Assembly: GCA_002245135.1 (NCBI GenBank) | Contig: NGBS01000310.1 | Coordinates: 1-64,000 of the forward strand | Source of the DNA: Proteromonas lacertae | Taxonomy: Eukaryota; Sar; Bigyra; Opalinata; Proteromonadidae | Reading direction: 5' to 3' | Length of the DNA stretch: 64,000 bases | Part shown: positions 12,895 through 25,500 of the stretch, one piece after another | Layout of the letters: each line of letters opens with the position of its first letter | Numbering within the stretch: position 1 is the first letter of the stretch | Position numbers and translations under genes: made by a program | Notes under the pieces: generated by a model | The model's database searches: none | What the model saw: the letters and a program-made list of their open reading frames with translations, nothing else | Told to the model about the DNA's origin: nothing

Positions 12895-15765
12895 CTACTC
12901 ACTTTCCTTAAATACATACACATCTTGACAAAGACTTTCTAACATTTGATTCACACTATTAGGAAGTGAACATTTCGCTATTTTTGGAATTAAATTATCT
13001 TCGTTCACATATTTACTCCAAATTTCATACGATCCTGTGGAACTTGTCAAAATCTTTGCACATACACTATAAATATAAAATTAAAATATACTCTAATGGT
13101 TGATCAATCAATTCTGAACTCAATAACTCCAAAATACACAAAGCAGTTCTATATAAATAACTTGTTCCTTCATAAATATAACCATCAAATAATCTACAAG
13201 CTAATTCGAATGGTAAACATTGTAAAAATAAAGTCTCCATCCACTGCAGCAAATACATACCAGGACTTATTTCTATCTTTTCTAAATGTTCACTTAATAT
13301 TCTATTCTTATTCTTTAATGCTATTTTAAATGCGTCCCAATAATATTCTAATATTTTACTTTCTAATCTCAAAAAACCAAACATATGTCGATTTAACAAC
13401 AAGTTAGTAAAACATTGGAATAATATATAATTATCATTTAGACAGTATAAACATAACATTCCACCTATATAACTCATCCCTTGAACATATCCAATATCAG
13501 GTCTATAACACACAAACAATTCTAACACTTCCTTTAAATCATTATATAATGGTTCACTATCTCCAAAGAATGACATTTTTGGGAATGTTCTTGGCAAATC
13601 TCTTTCAATTAAATTAATATTATTCATCAATATTTCATCATACAATGCATTCTTGTTGTTAATTATTATATCTTTACAGCTAATGCTGCTTTTAATCTCA
13701 TTTAGATTTTCTTTTAACATTTTGAATAATGATGGAGTGACTTGTAAGTGATTTCCTATTACGATTGGCCATATCATACTTCTTAAACTATAAAAAAATA
13801 AAAAGAAATAAACCTATACTGTATTGGAATTCCTTTTTGAAATAAGTCTTTTACTTTTTTATCATTCTTTTTAATAGACCAATACTTCATTATATCTTTC
13901 CATTGGTTATAATCTACTTCTATTTCTTTCAAATCTTCATAATTAGTCTCTATTGATTTATTGAATTCATTACTCTCTGTTTCATCTTCATTTGTCTCTT
14001 TATTGTATAACTTATTAACACCATATTTTGGTTTTATTTTTAAAGGAATTTCACTATATAACAGATATTGATTGGTGATTTGTCGAAGTGATGGTAATTT
14101 TAACATCGAATTATTAATATCATCAGAGAGTATTGATCCACTTTTCATTCTCTCCAAATCTAAAGATAATTCTTCATTTTTTAATGAACCATTATTAACT
14201 TTCTTTTTCACTATTATATTATATGATAAACCACTACTAATTGTGCTAATATAACTATCATTATTCAATTCTTCTTTTAGATCATCCAATAATTTTATTT
14301 TCTGTGGTGTCCAGATAATATCTTCATCAATGTTATTAATTAGCTGATGATTATCATTATTACCACATAAGTAAACATCATTGTCTTTACTTACAAACAT
14401 TGAATGAAAACTTCCTGCTGAAATCATTTTTATCTCTTTATCCAGTTTTATTCTGGTTGGTAAAGGATGATAAAAGTCATTACTGTTACATTCTAACTCA
14501 CTTAAAAAATCTAAACCTAATTGACCTTTATTTCCTAATCCCCAACTATACACAACACCTTCACCGCTTAATGCCAAACAATGGAAATAACCACAAGCAA
14601 CTCCAATTATATTTTGCCTACTATCTTTACTGTAAAGCAAATCATTATATTTGGGAGTTAAATTATTATTCACATCACCATCTCCACATTGTCCTTCACT
14701 TCCTCTACCCCATGTATAAACATTACCACTTCCATCAACTAATACAGTAAATGACCAACCACAACTTATCATACATGGTAATAAAACATGAAAATCACTG
14801 ATTTCACATGGACTGTATTTATTCAATTCATTTCCATGACCTAATACACCATATTTACCATTTCCCCAACTGTAAACATAACCACGATCACTAACAGCTA
14901 TTGAAAATTCTGCACCACAACCAATTCTTCGTATTGTATAATTCAATAATCCTTTAATGATTTCAGGATTATTGTTGCTGATGATATTATTATTACCATG
15001 TCCTAATTCTCCACTACTATTACTACCCCAACTGTATACTTTTCCATCTTCACTTAATGCTAATGCATGAGTTATTCCACAACAAACATAATTGATTCTT
15101 ATTCCTTTTAATGCTTTTTCTAATATAAATGAATTTAGTAATTGTGGTTTTGGATATGATTTTTCATCAGTGAAACCTTCACCACACATATACACATCAC
15201 CTGTGTCTGATAAGAATAAAACATTTTGTGATTTAGCTGATACTTGAACAATTACTTTCTTTGAAAACTCTTGTATTTCTGTTGGATTATGAATAATATC
15301 ATTTCTAGTATTTGGAATTTGTCCCCACCAGTAAACTGGGTATTCGTTCTTATTATTTGTATATTCATTTACAAATTCTGATTTAATACTACTCTCTGAT
15401 GACTTACAATTGCTTACATCATTTTTTACTGATATCTCTTCATCAGTTTGACAACCCTCTGAATATTCATCCTTTTCTTTTTTTTCTTCAATATTTATTT
15501 GTTTATCGGTTATTTCTTTCTTTTAATGTAGCGTCTATTGTATTACTTAAATCTTCAACTTCTTTTTGTTTTCTCAGTAATTCATTTTTCAAATCATTGT
15601 ATTCATTACTTAATTTAATAAATTCTATAGCTGGTGTAACTTTTTCTTGAATTATTACTAATATTAATGAATATAGTGAATACCTTTTCGTTTAGGAAGA
15701 AAGTATCTGTCTATAATGTACCAAGAAACAATGCCAATTAAAAATGAGCTAAATAATTCAAACAT
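12895..15765 (-). CDS. RCC1-repeat / TBC (Rab-GAP) fusion protein
   Basis: Four exons: 15684-15765, 13820-15657, 13092-13787 and 12895-13066; about 928 residues. The N-terminus has a hydrophobic stretch (LFSSFLIGIVSWYII), so it may be membrane anchored, then a short coiled coil. At least five RCC1 blades follow, for example VYSWGSNSSGELGHG and VYTWGRGSEGQCGDG. The C-terminal third is a TBC domain with both catalytic fingers: Arg in ERDLPRTFP and Gln in YVQGMSYIGG. That predicts GTP-hydrolysis activation on a Rab. The frame moves +1 near 15514-15521; a 40-nt intron with an atypical GTTG donor is the alternative. The pairing of RCC1 and TBC is uncommon. The gene lies 91 bp downstream of TRM5 on the same strand. 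Confidence 0.85.
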
Positions 15766-15856
15766 TACTGATTAAAAAACACAACAAAACAATTAAAAAG
15801 CTTGATGATTTGATTGTTTATTAAAGGGAAAAAAACATCATTAACATAATTTTTAC

Positions 15857-17076
15857 TTAACATTTTCTTTTCTTTGCAACTGTTTCACCTTCTTTTATAC
15901 AACAATCATCTGGTAATTTAAATGTAATTAAAATCATCATTTTACCAGGAGATACATCACGTACATCTCTTATTTCAACCAAATTATCACCAACTTTACA
16001 CATTATTGTATCTTCTACTCTTTTCAATACATCCTTATGTGTATCTTCAGCATTTGAAAATGAGTAACAATGAATGGTTGGTAATGGTTTATAATCCTTT
16101 GGATATAGATCAACAAAACAATCTAAAAATTCTATTGAATCAGCAGGCAAATTCATTATTACATTAGTAAATTCAATTTTTTCTATATTCACTAAATCTT
16201 TAATAAAATCTCTTCCATCTTTATTATAAATATGAACTCTCTTATTCACTTTATTCTGTTTTGCATTAATTTCTAAATACTTAACACTTTCTGGATTTAA
16301 ATCATTTCCATACACTTCCAATCCATTCATTGCTAATGGAATAACAAACGGACCAACTCCACAAAACATATCAGCAATAACTCTTTTCTTATCTTTAGAT
16401 AATTCTTTGATTAATCGATGATGTTCACTTTGTAATCGACTATTCCAATAAACTTTACGATAATCAAATGTAAATTTTGCATTTGATTCATTTAAAGTGA
16501 CTACTGTATCATTTACTCCAGCTAATAATTCCATATCGAATGTTCTAAATACATTATTTATTGAACCAACTTTATTCATAACAGTCTTCATTCTTGGATT
16601 TTTATCTAGTAATACTTGACCTATTATGTATTTATATGGTAATTGCTCTTCACGAAGATTTAGATGAATTAAATGACCTACTGATTCAAAAGAAGAAACA
16701 CTCATATTTTCTGGCAATACTTTTTTAAAAACTTCATCAGCAGAATAGTCATCATAAGTCATTTTCAATTTATATTCTTCTATTTTTGCATCTTTTTCTT
16801 TTATCCACTTTACTAATTCACTTGGAATTTCACTTAAAGTAGTATCTTTTACTTTTTCTGAGAATAATAAATACTTTTCATTTTTGTTACTTTTATCAAC
16901 TTGAATACATTTGATCTTTGGATGGACAAATAGATTATTGTATAACTTTTCTCTACAATGATAATAATCTATTAAAAATACCTAAAAAGATTACAATCCT
17001 TTGTCTTTATTTTTAAGGCTATCAATTTTATTTCTTTATTAAACATAGACTTATCGAATTCTCTAATAAAAGACAT
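15857..17076 (-). CDS. TRM5: tRNA (guanine37-N1)-methyltransferase
   Basis: Methylates N1 of G37 next to the anticodon, using S-adenosylmethionine, and so prevents frameshifting during translation. Two exons (16995-17076, 15857-16968) around a 26-nt intron. Family features are the GHLIHLNLREEQLPYKYIIG segment, FDYRKVYWNSRLQSEH, the SAM-binding ADMFCGVGPFVIPLA, NDLNPES and the catalytic NLPADSIEFL. The protein is about 396 residues, slightly short of the human enzyme; there is no obvious mitochondrial presequence. No frame changes are needed, unlike the next gene downstream. Confidence 0.93.
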
Positions 17077-17170
17077 TTTAGTAAAACAATCGAATTACAA
17101 AACATACAATCGGAAAAACAATCGGAATGATTATTTATGGTTTTATCTCATCAACAAATATATTATATAA

Positions 17171-18431
17171 TTATTTACTACTATTAACATTATATTCTTT
17201 GGGATATGTAACTGGACGACTCATCTCTTTCAAATACATTTCACTACTTTTATATAATTTCGGTATTTTCTTTTCTTTTTCCTCATATTTCTTCGCACCT
17301 TTTATTTCTGGGTAAATTATTCTATTTGGGAAGTCTATATAATATATATATATATAATAAGATCAAAAATATACAATTTGTTTGATTTACATCACCAATT
17401 CCTAGTAGGTATTTATTAGTTATAAATATCTTTGGAAATAATGATGGTGGATTATAATCACCATATTCTAATATTTTACTAATATATGTTAATAAATTCT
17501 TTATATCAGGAGGATTTTCTGGTATGAAATCACCTTGTATCTTTTTATATAATTTATATATTCTTTTAAAAGTGTTTTTATTTATATTATTTACATCTAT
17601 TTCAGATAAAGAATTCATTGTTGGTGAAAATGGGATTATGTTGTTATATACTTCATTTAAATTAGGAAATGATTCAATTTCGGGATTTAATAGTAAATAT
17701 ATTATTTTTGCTAAATACTTCATAAATATTGGTTTATTTTTCACTTTATTATAAAAATAATCTATTACTTTGGGATTGACTATAATTGCTTCTATTTCTT
17801 TTTCTACTTCTTGTGGCTCTGGTTCTTTAACTTCTTTTATTTCTCTTCCTCTTCTATATAATGGTCTTGGACGATATACTTTGAAATTCGATTTTTGAGG
17901 CAATTTGTATAATATTTCAAGTTGAGTTTTAGACATTGATTTATCTTCATATGATTTTTCTGTTTGGTCTTTTTTTCTTGCTTGTTTTTCTCTCATTTCT
18001 TCTTCTTCTTCTTCTTTTTCATTTTTATTTTCATTCACTTTTTGATCTTCTTCTTTTCTCTCTTCTTCTTGTTTTATTTGGTGATATTCCATTTCTTCTG
18101 TCTTGTATTCTTCTTCCTTTTCTTCTTGCCTATCTTCCTCTTCTATTTCAATAATTCTTGTTGATTCTAAACCTTCTTCTTCATTACTTACTTTTATATT
18201 TAAGTTTTCCTCATCATTTCCTTCCTCTTCTCCCTTTCTTTCAGATTTTTCTTGTTCCACACTTGTAGATGTTTGGATATTTTCTTCTTCATTATCAATC
18301 TTGACTGTTTCTACAGTAGGTAATACATCAGTCTATATCAGCAATATTATACATTTTCATACAGAATATGTTTGTTGTTCTGTTTCAACTACTTCATTTC
18401 GATCTTCTATTTCAACTTGATGTTCTTCCAT
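17171..18431 (-). CDS. Glu-rich protein of unknown function
   Basis: Three exons: 18363-18431, 17375-18332 and 17171-17334, coding for 396 residues. I do not recognise the family. The first ~130 residues are extremely Glu/Lys-rich and probably disordered or helical. A short basic Pro/Arg segment (VYRPRPLYRRGREIKE) follows, then a hydrophobic-helical domain of ~150 residues and a Pro/Tyr/Lys-rich tail. The gene starts 95 bp beyond the TRM5 start and is read in the same direction. The exon phases agree and the C-terminal domain is compositionally normal, so it is a real gene. No membrane segment is evident. Confidence 0.8.
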
Positions 18432-18627
18432 AACAGAATGGTCAAATAAAAAAAACTAAAATTAGGGATAATAATGAATTGACACAGGTAGAAAGATAAA
18501 AAGAAAAACAGTTGTTTGTTTCAATAATTTTATTCGTTTCTACTTTTAAAATTGTCTTTTCTACATAAACAAATTAATAATTGAGTGAAATAAATATTTA
18601 CATCTATCTATATCTGTACATAATTTA

Positions 18628-20490
18628 CTATGAAGTATTTTCTTTCGATTCTTTACTCCATTTTCTATATGCTCTTTGAATAACTAACACAGCTGATATT
18701 TGTTTTTTGAATGAAGAAATATCACCACAATCTTTGCTATTTTTTCGAGATAAATAGTTCTTAGCTGCTTTCTGAAGCAATACAATTTTTTCTTCCAACA
18801 ATCTATAATGTCTTTTAGCTAACCACCCTTTTACATTCTTTTGAATCTTCATAACATTATGATATATTTCATCCAATTCATTTCTATTCATATATGGTAA
18901 TATTTTCATTAAATCATCTCTTTCATGATCAGTTATTTGAGGAATATCTGGTGGTTTTTCTTTTATACTTAATACATAAGCTAACTTTTCGCTTATTGTC
19001 ATATTCTGTAAAGTAGTTTCCATTATCTTTTCATCATCAATACTACTAACAGTACTTGAATCTGATGGAGGATATGGTGATGGACATTTGAATAATTCAT
19101 CTGTTTTTGTCATTCGAATTTCATTAGCAATATCCACATAACCTAGTTGAAATGCTCTATTATTATAAATATAAATATTTCCAAATATTATACTTTGATG
19201 ATGCATAAATACCATATGTATCTTTTGTATCAGTTGCACCTAGTGATAATAATACTTCAATTGATTTTATATTTCCATTTTCTACTGCCAAATGTAATGG
19301 TGTTAACTTATTGCTTGTCTCTTGATTAACAGGAAATTCACCTTTTACTAATATTGAGATTAAATCAGAGTAGTTATATATTGAAGCATAATGTAATAAG
19401 GAATAACCATTTTCGTCCAATTCTTGACATTGTAAAAGCTGATCTTTTGTAGTGATTAATTCTAGCATATTCTTAACAGCATTGTTTATTATATTCTCAT
19501 GGTCATTTTCTTGTGTAACTATTGTTCTTGTAGGTAGTGGTGGTGGTGATGGAATTGAAATTGTTGATGATGATGATTCTGGTAATAATGGAACTATTGT
19601 TTCATTAAGTGTATTTGTAAATTGATATTCAGATTCTAATGATAATGGAGTATCAGATTTTATATTCTGAATTACGAGTCTTTTTTTACATTCCACTATT
19701 TTCTCATGAATTGGATTGACATCATTATAGATTCGTTTTTGTCCAATTATACTATAATTATTATTTATACTGAAGTATGTAAATGGATATTTTGGAGTTA
19801 AATAACCATTTGATAATCCATCTTTCAATTGTATTACTATTTCAGCACTAATGTGATTTGGAGATTGACATTTCAACACTTGAGGTAATACATTTTCACA
19901 CTTCACATTTATACCATCAAATTCGCATAAAATATTGTAATTAAATAATGGTTCAGATAATACAATCAAGATTGATTGATTTCCATAAATATTACTAAAT
20001 TTTGGTGAATATTCAATGATTGTGTATGGATAAGATGGTTCTGGTATTGTTAATAATGTATTAACATTGTCTTCATCTTGTAAATAATGAAACAAATACA
20101 CACAATCAACACTTTCTTGTGATAATTTGTATATTCTTCTATGCATTTTTGGAGTTATTTCAGTTTGAGTGGAATAATATGTTAACACAACCTGACTGTG
20201 GAATTTAAGTGGTACATGATCTTCACGTATCTTTTTACCATCACTACTTTTTTGATATGTATAACCGTCATTTCTAAATTGTTTCAATAACGCTTTTTTC
20301 ACAAAAAATAAAGATCCAGCTATTTATATTTGAAACTATTATAATATATAACTATACATTCTGGATAAAGTTCCACTTCATTATGAACCATACCTACCAG
20401 ACTTATGTAATTTTCGAATAATAACAGTATATCTTCTTTATTCAACCATTTTGATTTACTTTTCTCTAATATATCATTTATATCTTTCAT
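18628..20490 (-). CDS. CAMTA: Calmodulin-binding transcription activator
   Basis: Three exons (20358-20490, 19194-20319, 18628-19156) coding for 595 residues. In order: an N-terminal CG-1 DNA-binding domain (SGSLFF at the exon junction, then FRNDGYTYQK and GKKIREDH); an IPT/TIG immunoglobulin-like fold around YSPKFSNIYGNQSILIV; ankyrin repeats (ENGYSLLHYASIYNY, KLTPLHLAVENGN); and C-terminal IQ motifs (IQKNVKGWLAKRHYRLL, VIQRAYRKW) that would bind calmodulin. The whole CAMTA order is kept, but the protein is shorter than plant or animal members. The family acts in calcium-dependent transcription. The gene shares a 77-bp divergent promoter with INTS11. Confidence 0.92.
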
Positions 20491-20567
20491 ATTAAAAAAT
20501 CATAAAATTTTGGGTGTCGGTGTAAACACTTTCTTTTTCGAACACCCTATTATTTAAATTCATTATA

Positions 20568-21911
20568 ATGATTGAAATAACACCTCTAGGAGCTGGTAAT
20601 GAAGTTGGTCGAAGTTGTATACTTGTTTCAATGAATGAAAAGTATTTTATATTGGATTGTGGAGTACATATGGGATTTAAAGATATGAGAATGTATCCCA
20701 ATTTGAGTAGAATTAATTCATTGCCTGAAAAAATAAACTCTATTGAGTTTATTTGCATCAGTCATTTTCATTTGGATCATTTGGCTAGTTTACCATATTT
20801 AACAGAAAAATATGGTTTTAATGGTCCAGTTTTTATGAGTTATCCAACTAAAGCAATGGCTAAAATATTACTAGAAGATTTCTTAAAACTTCAAAAAATC
20901 AACTTAAATGAAGATTTATTATATACAAATAAAGATATTGAGAATTGTTTGAATAAAGTAATATGTTTGAATCTTAAACAGAGTTATAACTATAAAGGCT
21001 TTCAAATATCAATATACAATGCTGGTCATGTTATAGGAGCTTGTATGTTTAATATTAAAAAAGGAAAAGAAAGTGTATTCTACACAGGTGATTTTAGTAT
21101 GACTTCAGATAGACATTTATCAAGTGCATCTTGTCCAAAGCTTAAATCATCAGCGTTTATATGCGAATCAACTTATGGAAATATAATTCGTAATTCACGA
21201 CTGGATAGAGAAAGAGAATTTGTAAATAGTATTTATAATTGTTTGAAACTCGGTGGAAATGTGTTAGTTCCAGTATTTGCTTTAGGTAGATGTCAAGAAT
21301 TGTGTTTATTATTAGATAGTTATTGGAATAATTTGAACTTGAAATATCCTATCTATGTTTCAGGGTTTTTAGGTGAATTATCTAATTTTTATTATAGCCA
21401 GTATATATCATGGTGTAATGAAAGTTTACAACAATCATTTTATAAAGAAGAATACTTCAATAATAAGAGAATAAAACAGTTTCAAAAGGAATATTTAGAT
21501 GATGGAAATCCAAAAGTAGTATTTGCTTCTCCTGGGATGTTACATAGTGGTTTGTCTTTAGAAATATTTGAAAATTGGTGTGTTGATAGTAAGAATTTAG
21601 TAATATTTCCAGGTTACTGTGTAGAAGGAACAATTGGGAATGAGGTGATAAAAGGTAATAAGAAAGTAAAAATTAATGGAAGATGTCGTCGAGTCAATTG
21701 TCAAATAAAGTATTTATCGTTTTCTGCTCATTCTGATGCATATGGATTGGTGAAGTTAATTAATCAGAATGAAACAGAGAATGTTGTTTTAGTACATGGT
21801 TCTGAAAGTTCAATGATTCAAACATCAGGTTTATTACACTCACTAATTCCTGAAATTCATTGTTATCTGCCGAAAAACAACCAATCACTCAAAATCAGTT
21901 CAAAAGAATAA
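20568..21911 (+). CDS. INTS11: Integrator subunit 11-like metallo-beta-lactamase endonuclease
   Basis: A single-exon 447-residue protein of the CPSF73/INTS11 group, the zinc-dependent RNA endonucleases of snRNA and mRNA 3'-end processing. Visible motifs: HFHLDH at residues 66-71, GHVIGACMF (motif 3 His), FYTGDF (motif 4 Asp), ESTYG (beta-CASP A), LSFSAHSD (B) and VLVHG (C). GPVFMSYPTKA and CNESLQQSF fit INTS11 better than CPSF73. It ends soon after motif C, so the C-terminal region used for INTS9 dimerisation in animals is absent or very short. The stop lies 19 bp from the stop of the convergent inhibitor gene. Confidence 0.85.
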   Translation: MIEITPLGAGNEVGRSCILVSMNEKYFILDCGVHMGFKDMRMYPNLSRINSLPEKINSIEFICISHFHLDHLASLPYLTEKYGFNGPVFMSYPTKAMAKILLEDFLKLQKINLNEDLLYTNKDIENCLNKVICLNLKQSYNYKGFQISIYNAGHVIGACMFNIKKGKESVFYTGDFSMTSDRHLSSASCPKLKSSAFICESTYGNIIRNSRLDREREFVNSIYNCLKLGGNVLVPVFALGRCQELCLLLDSYWNNLNLKYPIYVSGFLGELSNFYYSQYISWCNESLQQSFYKEEYFNNKRIKQFQKEYLDDGNPKVVFASPGMLHSGLSLEIFENWCVDSKNLVIFPGYCVEGTIGNEVIKGNKKVKINGRCRRVNCQIKYLSFSAHSDAYGLVKLINQNETENVVLVHGSESSMIQTSGLLHSLIPEIHCYLPKNNQSLKISSKE

Positions 21912-21930
21912 AGTATTAATGATATTCTAT

Positions 21931-22212
21931 TTATCCAATTCTTGGTGGAATAACTACTTTGTTTTGACTGTCATAAACTACACGAACTCTATCCATTCGA
22001 AGATCCATGGTTGCTGGTTGATGCTATACAATATAAATGTTATCATTATGTATATTATACTTCACCTAATTTCATTACATTTAGACTAGGATTTTGTTCT
22101 TTAATTATTCTGACTGCTTCGTCAACATCATGGCCAACTAAATCTGGCCAACTATATATAATATTTAATATTTTGGAATTGTATACCTATCTTGTGAAGG
22201 TTGTGAAGACAT
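21931..22212 (-). CDS. Potato inhibitor I (CI-2/eglin) family serine protease inhibitor
   Basis: A tiny gene in three exons: 22187-22212, 22061-22151 and 21931-22023, with 35- and 37-nt introns. The ~68-residue product contains WPDLVGHDVDEAVRIIK, then NPSLNVMKLGE, the reactive-loop region ATMDLRMDRVRV and the terminal VIPPRIG. All are hallmarks of the fold, with Met at the likely P1 site. There are no cysteines, as in eglin and CI-2, and no signal peptide, so a cytosolic role is possible. Such inhibitors block subtilisin- or chymotrypsin-like proteases. The two introns show it is resident in a eukaryotic genome, not bacterial contamination. Confidence 0.85.
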
Positions 22213-22556
22213 TTTAAAGAAAAATAAGATTTCAAATTTATTATGAAAAATAGAAACGGTTTTATTTCTACATTTCTAGAAACACAATTATTAACTGTTA
22301 TTTGATGAAATTTTACTATTCTTTACAATATAAATATTACATAGTATAACAATCTGGATTAAATATAAAAATAGGGTTAATTTTTACATCCCTGCATGAA
22401 TTGAGGAATATTATTAAATTTATATGAAACGTTTTCCATATAAAATAGGCTTTTATATTTTCCATATCATTTCTTTCCTTCATTCGCTCTTAATATTCAA
22501 TACAAAATAGTACACTTCATAATACACTATTAATACAATTATCAAAAATTCAAAAA
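22213..22556. other. Intergenic; inner edge of the right repeat arm
   Basis: Spacer between the divergent inhibitor and cofactor D genes. Homology to the left arm begins at 22463, so only the last ~94 bp upstream of the cofactor D start is duplicated. Any promoter element further up differs between the two gene copies. No other feature seen. Confidence 0.6.
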
Positions 22557-25500
22557 ATGGATGAAAGCAATGCTGATTATGTCAATGAAACACCAGTATT
22601 TGTTGAAAAGAATGAATTTATAAATTGTTTGAATGTTGTATGCTCAAAGAGCTATGATGTGAAGAAATTTGATATTTTTGGTAAAATCATTCAAATTGTA
22701 TATTTCAATTATAGTTAATATTTGTAATAGTTGGAAAGATATCAAGAGAAAGCGACATTACTTGACAGTTCTTTAAATGAGTGTATAAGTCCAATAATGG
22801 TGAGAGTAGAAGAAATTCTACAAGAGCATGAAGATATCTGTAGTAAAGAAGAAGGTGGAATTTCTTTGTGTAATATAAAGAAGTATGAAAATGAACATTT
22901 AACTGTATTATTGAATATATTGTATGAATTCATGAAAGTTCGTGGTTACAAGACAATTGTGAAGTTTTTACCTCATGAAGTGAGCGATTTAGAACCTGTA
23001 CTTCGTTTATTCTTAAGTATTGATGAAAATGCAGCTCAATTATGGAAAAGTCGTTATTGTTTATTTGTATGGTTGTCAATATTAGTAATAATCCCATTTG
23101 ATTTAAAAACAGTTGATTCAACGTTAGGAAATGATGAAAATACAAACAATGAAGGAAAATTAATTCCAACAATAATCGAAACATGTAAAACATATTTATT
23201 AAAACATGAAGCAAGTCGAGAAGTTGCAGGAATATGTTTAGCGAAATTATTAACTCGTCCTGACTTAGAAGAAAGCCATTTATTATCATTTATTGATTGG
23301 AGTAATTCAATGTTGGATAAAATAATGAATTCTGAGACAATCAATACAGCAAATCAAGTGATAGGAATATTACAATGTTTATGTTCAATATTTCAATGTG
23401 GAGATAGAAATACGTTATTAAAGATCAGTAAAAGTGCTTTGCATATAATTCAATTAGTGAATAAGAATTCAAGTGGTGAATTTCAATTAAGAAACAAATT
23501 GATAATGAAATTATGTCAAAGAATTGGAATGTCATTTTTACCACCTCGTGTTCCAAAATGGATATATAATAGAGGAAGAAGAGAGATTCATAATACAATA
23601 AACATACCAAAACCACCCACTTTAAATGATAATATTCCAAACATAATGAATAAAGAAGAAGATGATGAAGATGAAGAAGATTATTCAATACCTGAAGATA
23701 TGGATGGAGTAGTTGATACTTTATTATGTGGTTTAAGAGATTCTGATACTGATGTTCGTTGGTCAAGTGCAAAAGGAATAGGTCGAATAACCTGTCGTTT
23801 ACCGACATTAGAATTAGCTGATCAAATATTAGAAGGTGTAATTGATGTATTTAATGATAATGAAAATGAAAATGCTTGGCATGGTGGTTGTTTAGCTTTG
23901 GCTGAATTAGCTCGAAGAGGTTTGTTATTACCTGTAAGATTAAAGAATGTAGTTCCAATAGTGATGAAAGCATTGAGTTATGATGTTCGAAGAGGTAATT
24001 ACAGTGTTGGTACAAATGTTCGTGATGCAGCCTCTTATGTTTGTTGGGCATTTGCAAGAGCTTATACACCTGATATATTGAAAGATTATGAGTTAGAAAT
24101 AGCAAAGAATTTGATGATAACAGCATTATATGATCGTGAAATCAACTGTCGTCGAGCTGCTTCAGCTGCATTTCAAGAGAATGTTGGTAGACAAGGACAT
24201 TCTAATTTCTCTCATGGAATTGATATATTAACCAAAACTGATTTTTATGCAGTTGGTAATCGTAATAATAGTTATTTAATACTTGGTCCATATGTTGCTT
24301 CATTTAGTGAATATAGTCAAGCATTAATTGATCATGCAGTAAATGTAAAAATCGAACATTGGGATGCTGAAATAAGAACATTAAGTGCTGAAGCTTTACA
24401 TAACTTAACACCTTGTAATCCTGATTATATGGTAAATACAGTAATACCTCGATTAATCCAAAATACCTTATCAAACCAAGTATATCGTCGACATGGTGCT
24501 TTATTAGCATTGAGTGAAATAATCTTATCATTATATGAATTAAACTATGAATTGAAAGAAGATGTATTAAAATCAATTCGAAATGTGGTAATAAATGTAG
24601 AAAAAGAGCGTTTATATCGTGGTAAAGGTGGAAGTATAGTTCGTGTTGGAATATGTCGATTAATTGAATGTATTAGTTTATGCCATCATCCATTAAGTGA
24701 GAAAGGAATATTACGATTATTACAATCGTTAGATGAACATTTTAAACAAAGTTTAGAAGATATTCAAAAAGCTGCATCTTATTCATTTCGTTCATTTTCT
24801 GAAGAATATTTCAAGCAATTATCTTCTGAAATGATGGATAAAGTAATATCAGTATATGTATTAGGTTTACAGAATGATGATAATCCAGCAGTAACTCGTG
24901 GTTTTAGTTTAGCTTTAGGTTGTTTACCAGGTTATTCAATCAATACAGCTGAGAGACAAAAAATAGTATTTAATGCTTTAATCAATGCAACTCATATTCA
25001 AGAGAAAAGAGATGAAAGAGATGCTGAAACTCGAAGAAATGCAATGAAAGCATTAAGTGATTTGGCTTGTCGAATTGGATTAAATGAAGAAGGATTAAAT
25101 GAAGAAATCAGATTATTAGTATTTGATAGTTTATATATTGGTACAATGGATTATTGTATAGAAGATCGTGGTGATGTTGGTTCTTGGATAAGAAAAGAAT
25201 CTTTATTAGGAATGGAGAAATTTATGAATATGTTATTAGAAGTAGAATTGGAAAAAGCAAATTTATTACCATTGAATCAATATAATAAAGAAGTAAAGAT
25301 TGGTTCAATATTACATACTAAATATGGAAAAGGTAAATTAATAGAAAAAGAGAATGTAGAAATCGAAAAAGGTAAAAATGAAGAATTATTCATAATCGAA
25401 TTTGATGAAGAATCAATTGGTTCAAGAACATTTCCATTAAAGAAAGGAAAACTAAACAAAAACTTGTGTAAAATAGAAATAAGAGAAGAAAATGATGATG

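Noticed and set aside
16969-16994. Frame change in TRM5
   Set aside because: A 26-nt GTAA...TAG intron restores the frame exactly, so no shift is needed.
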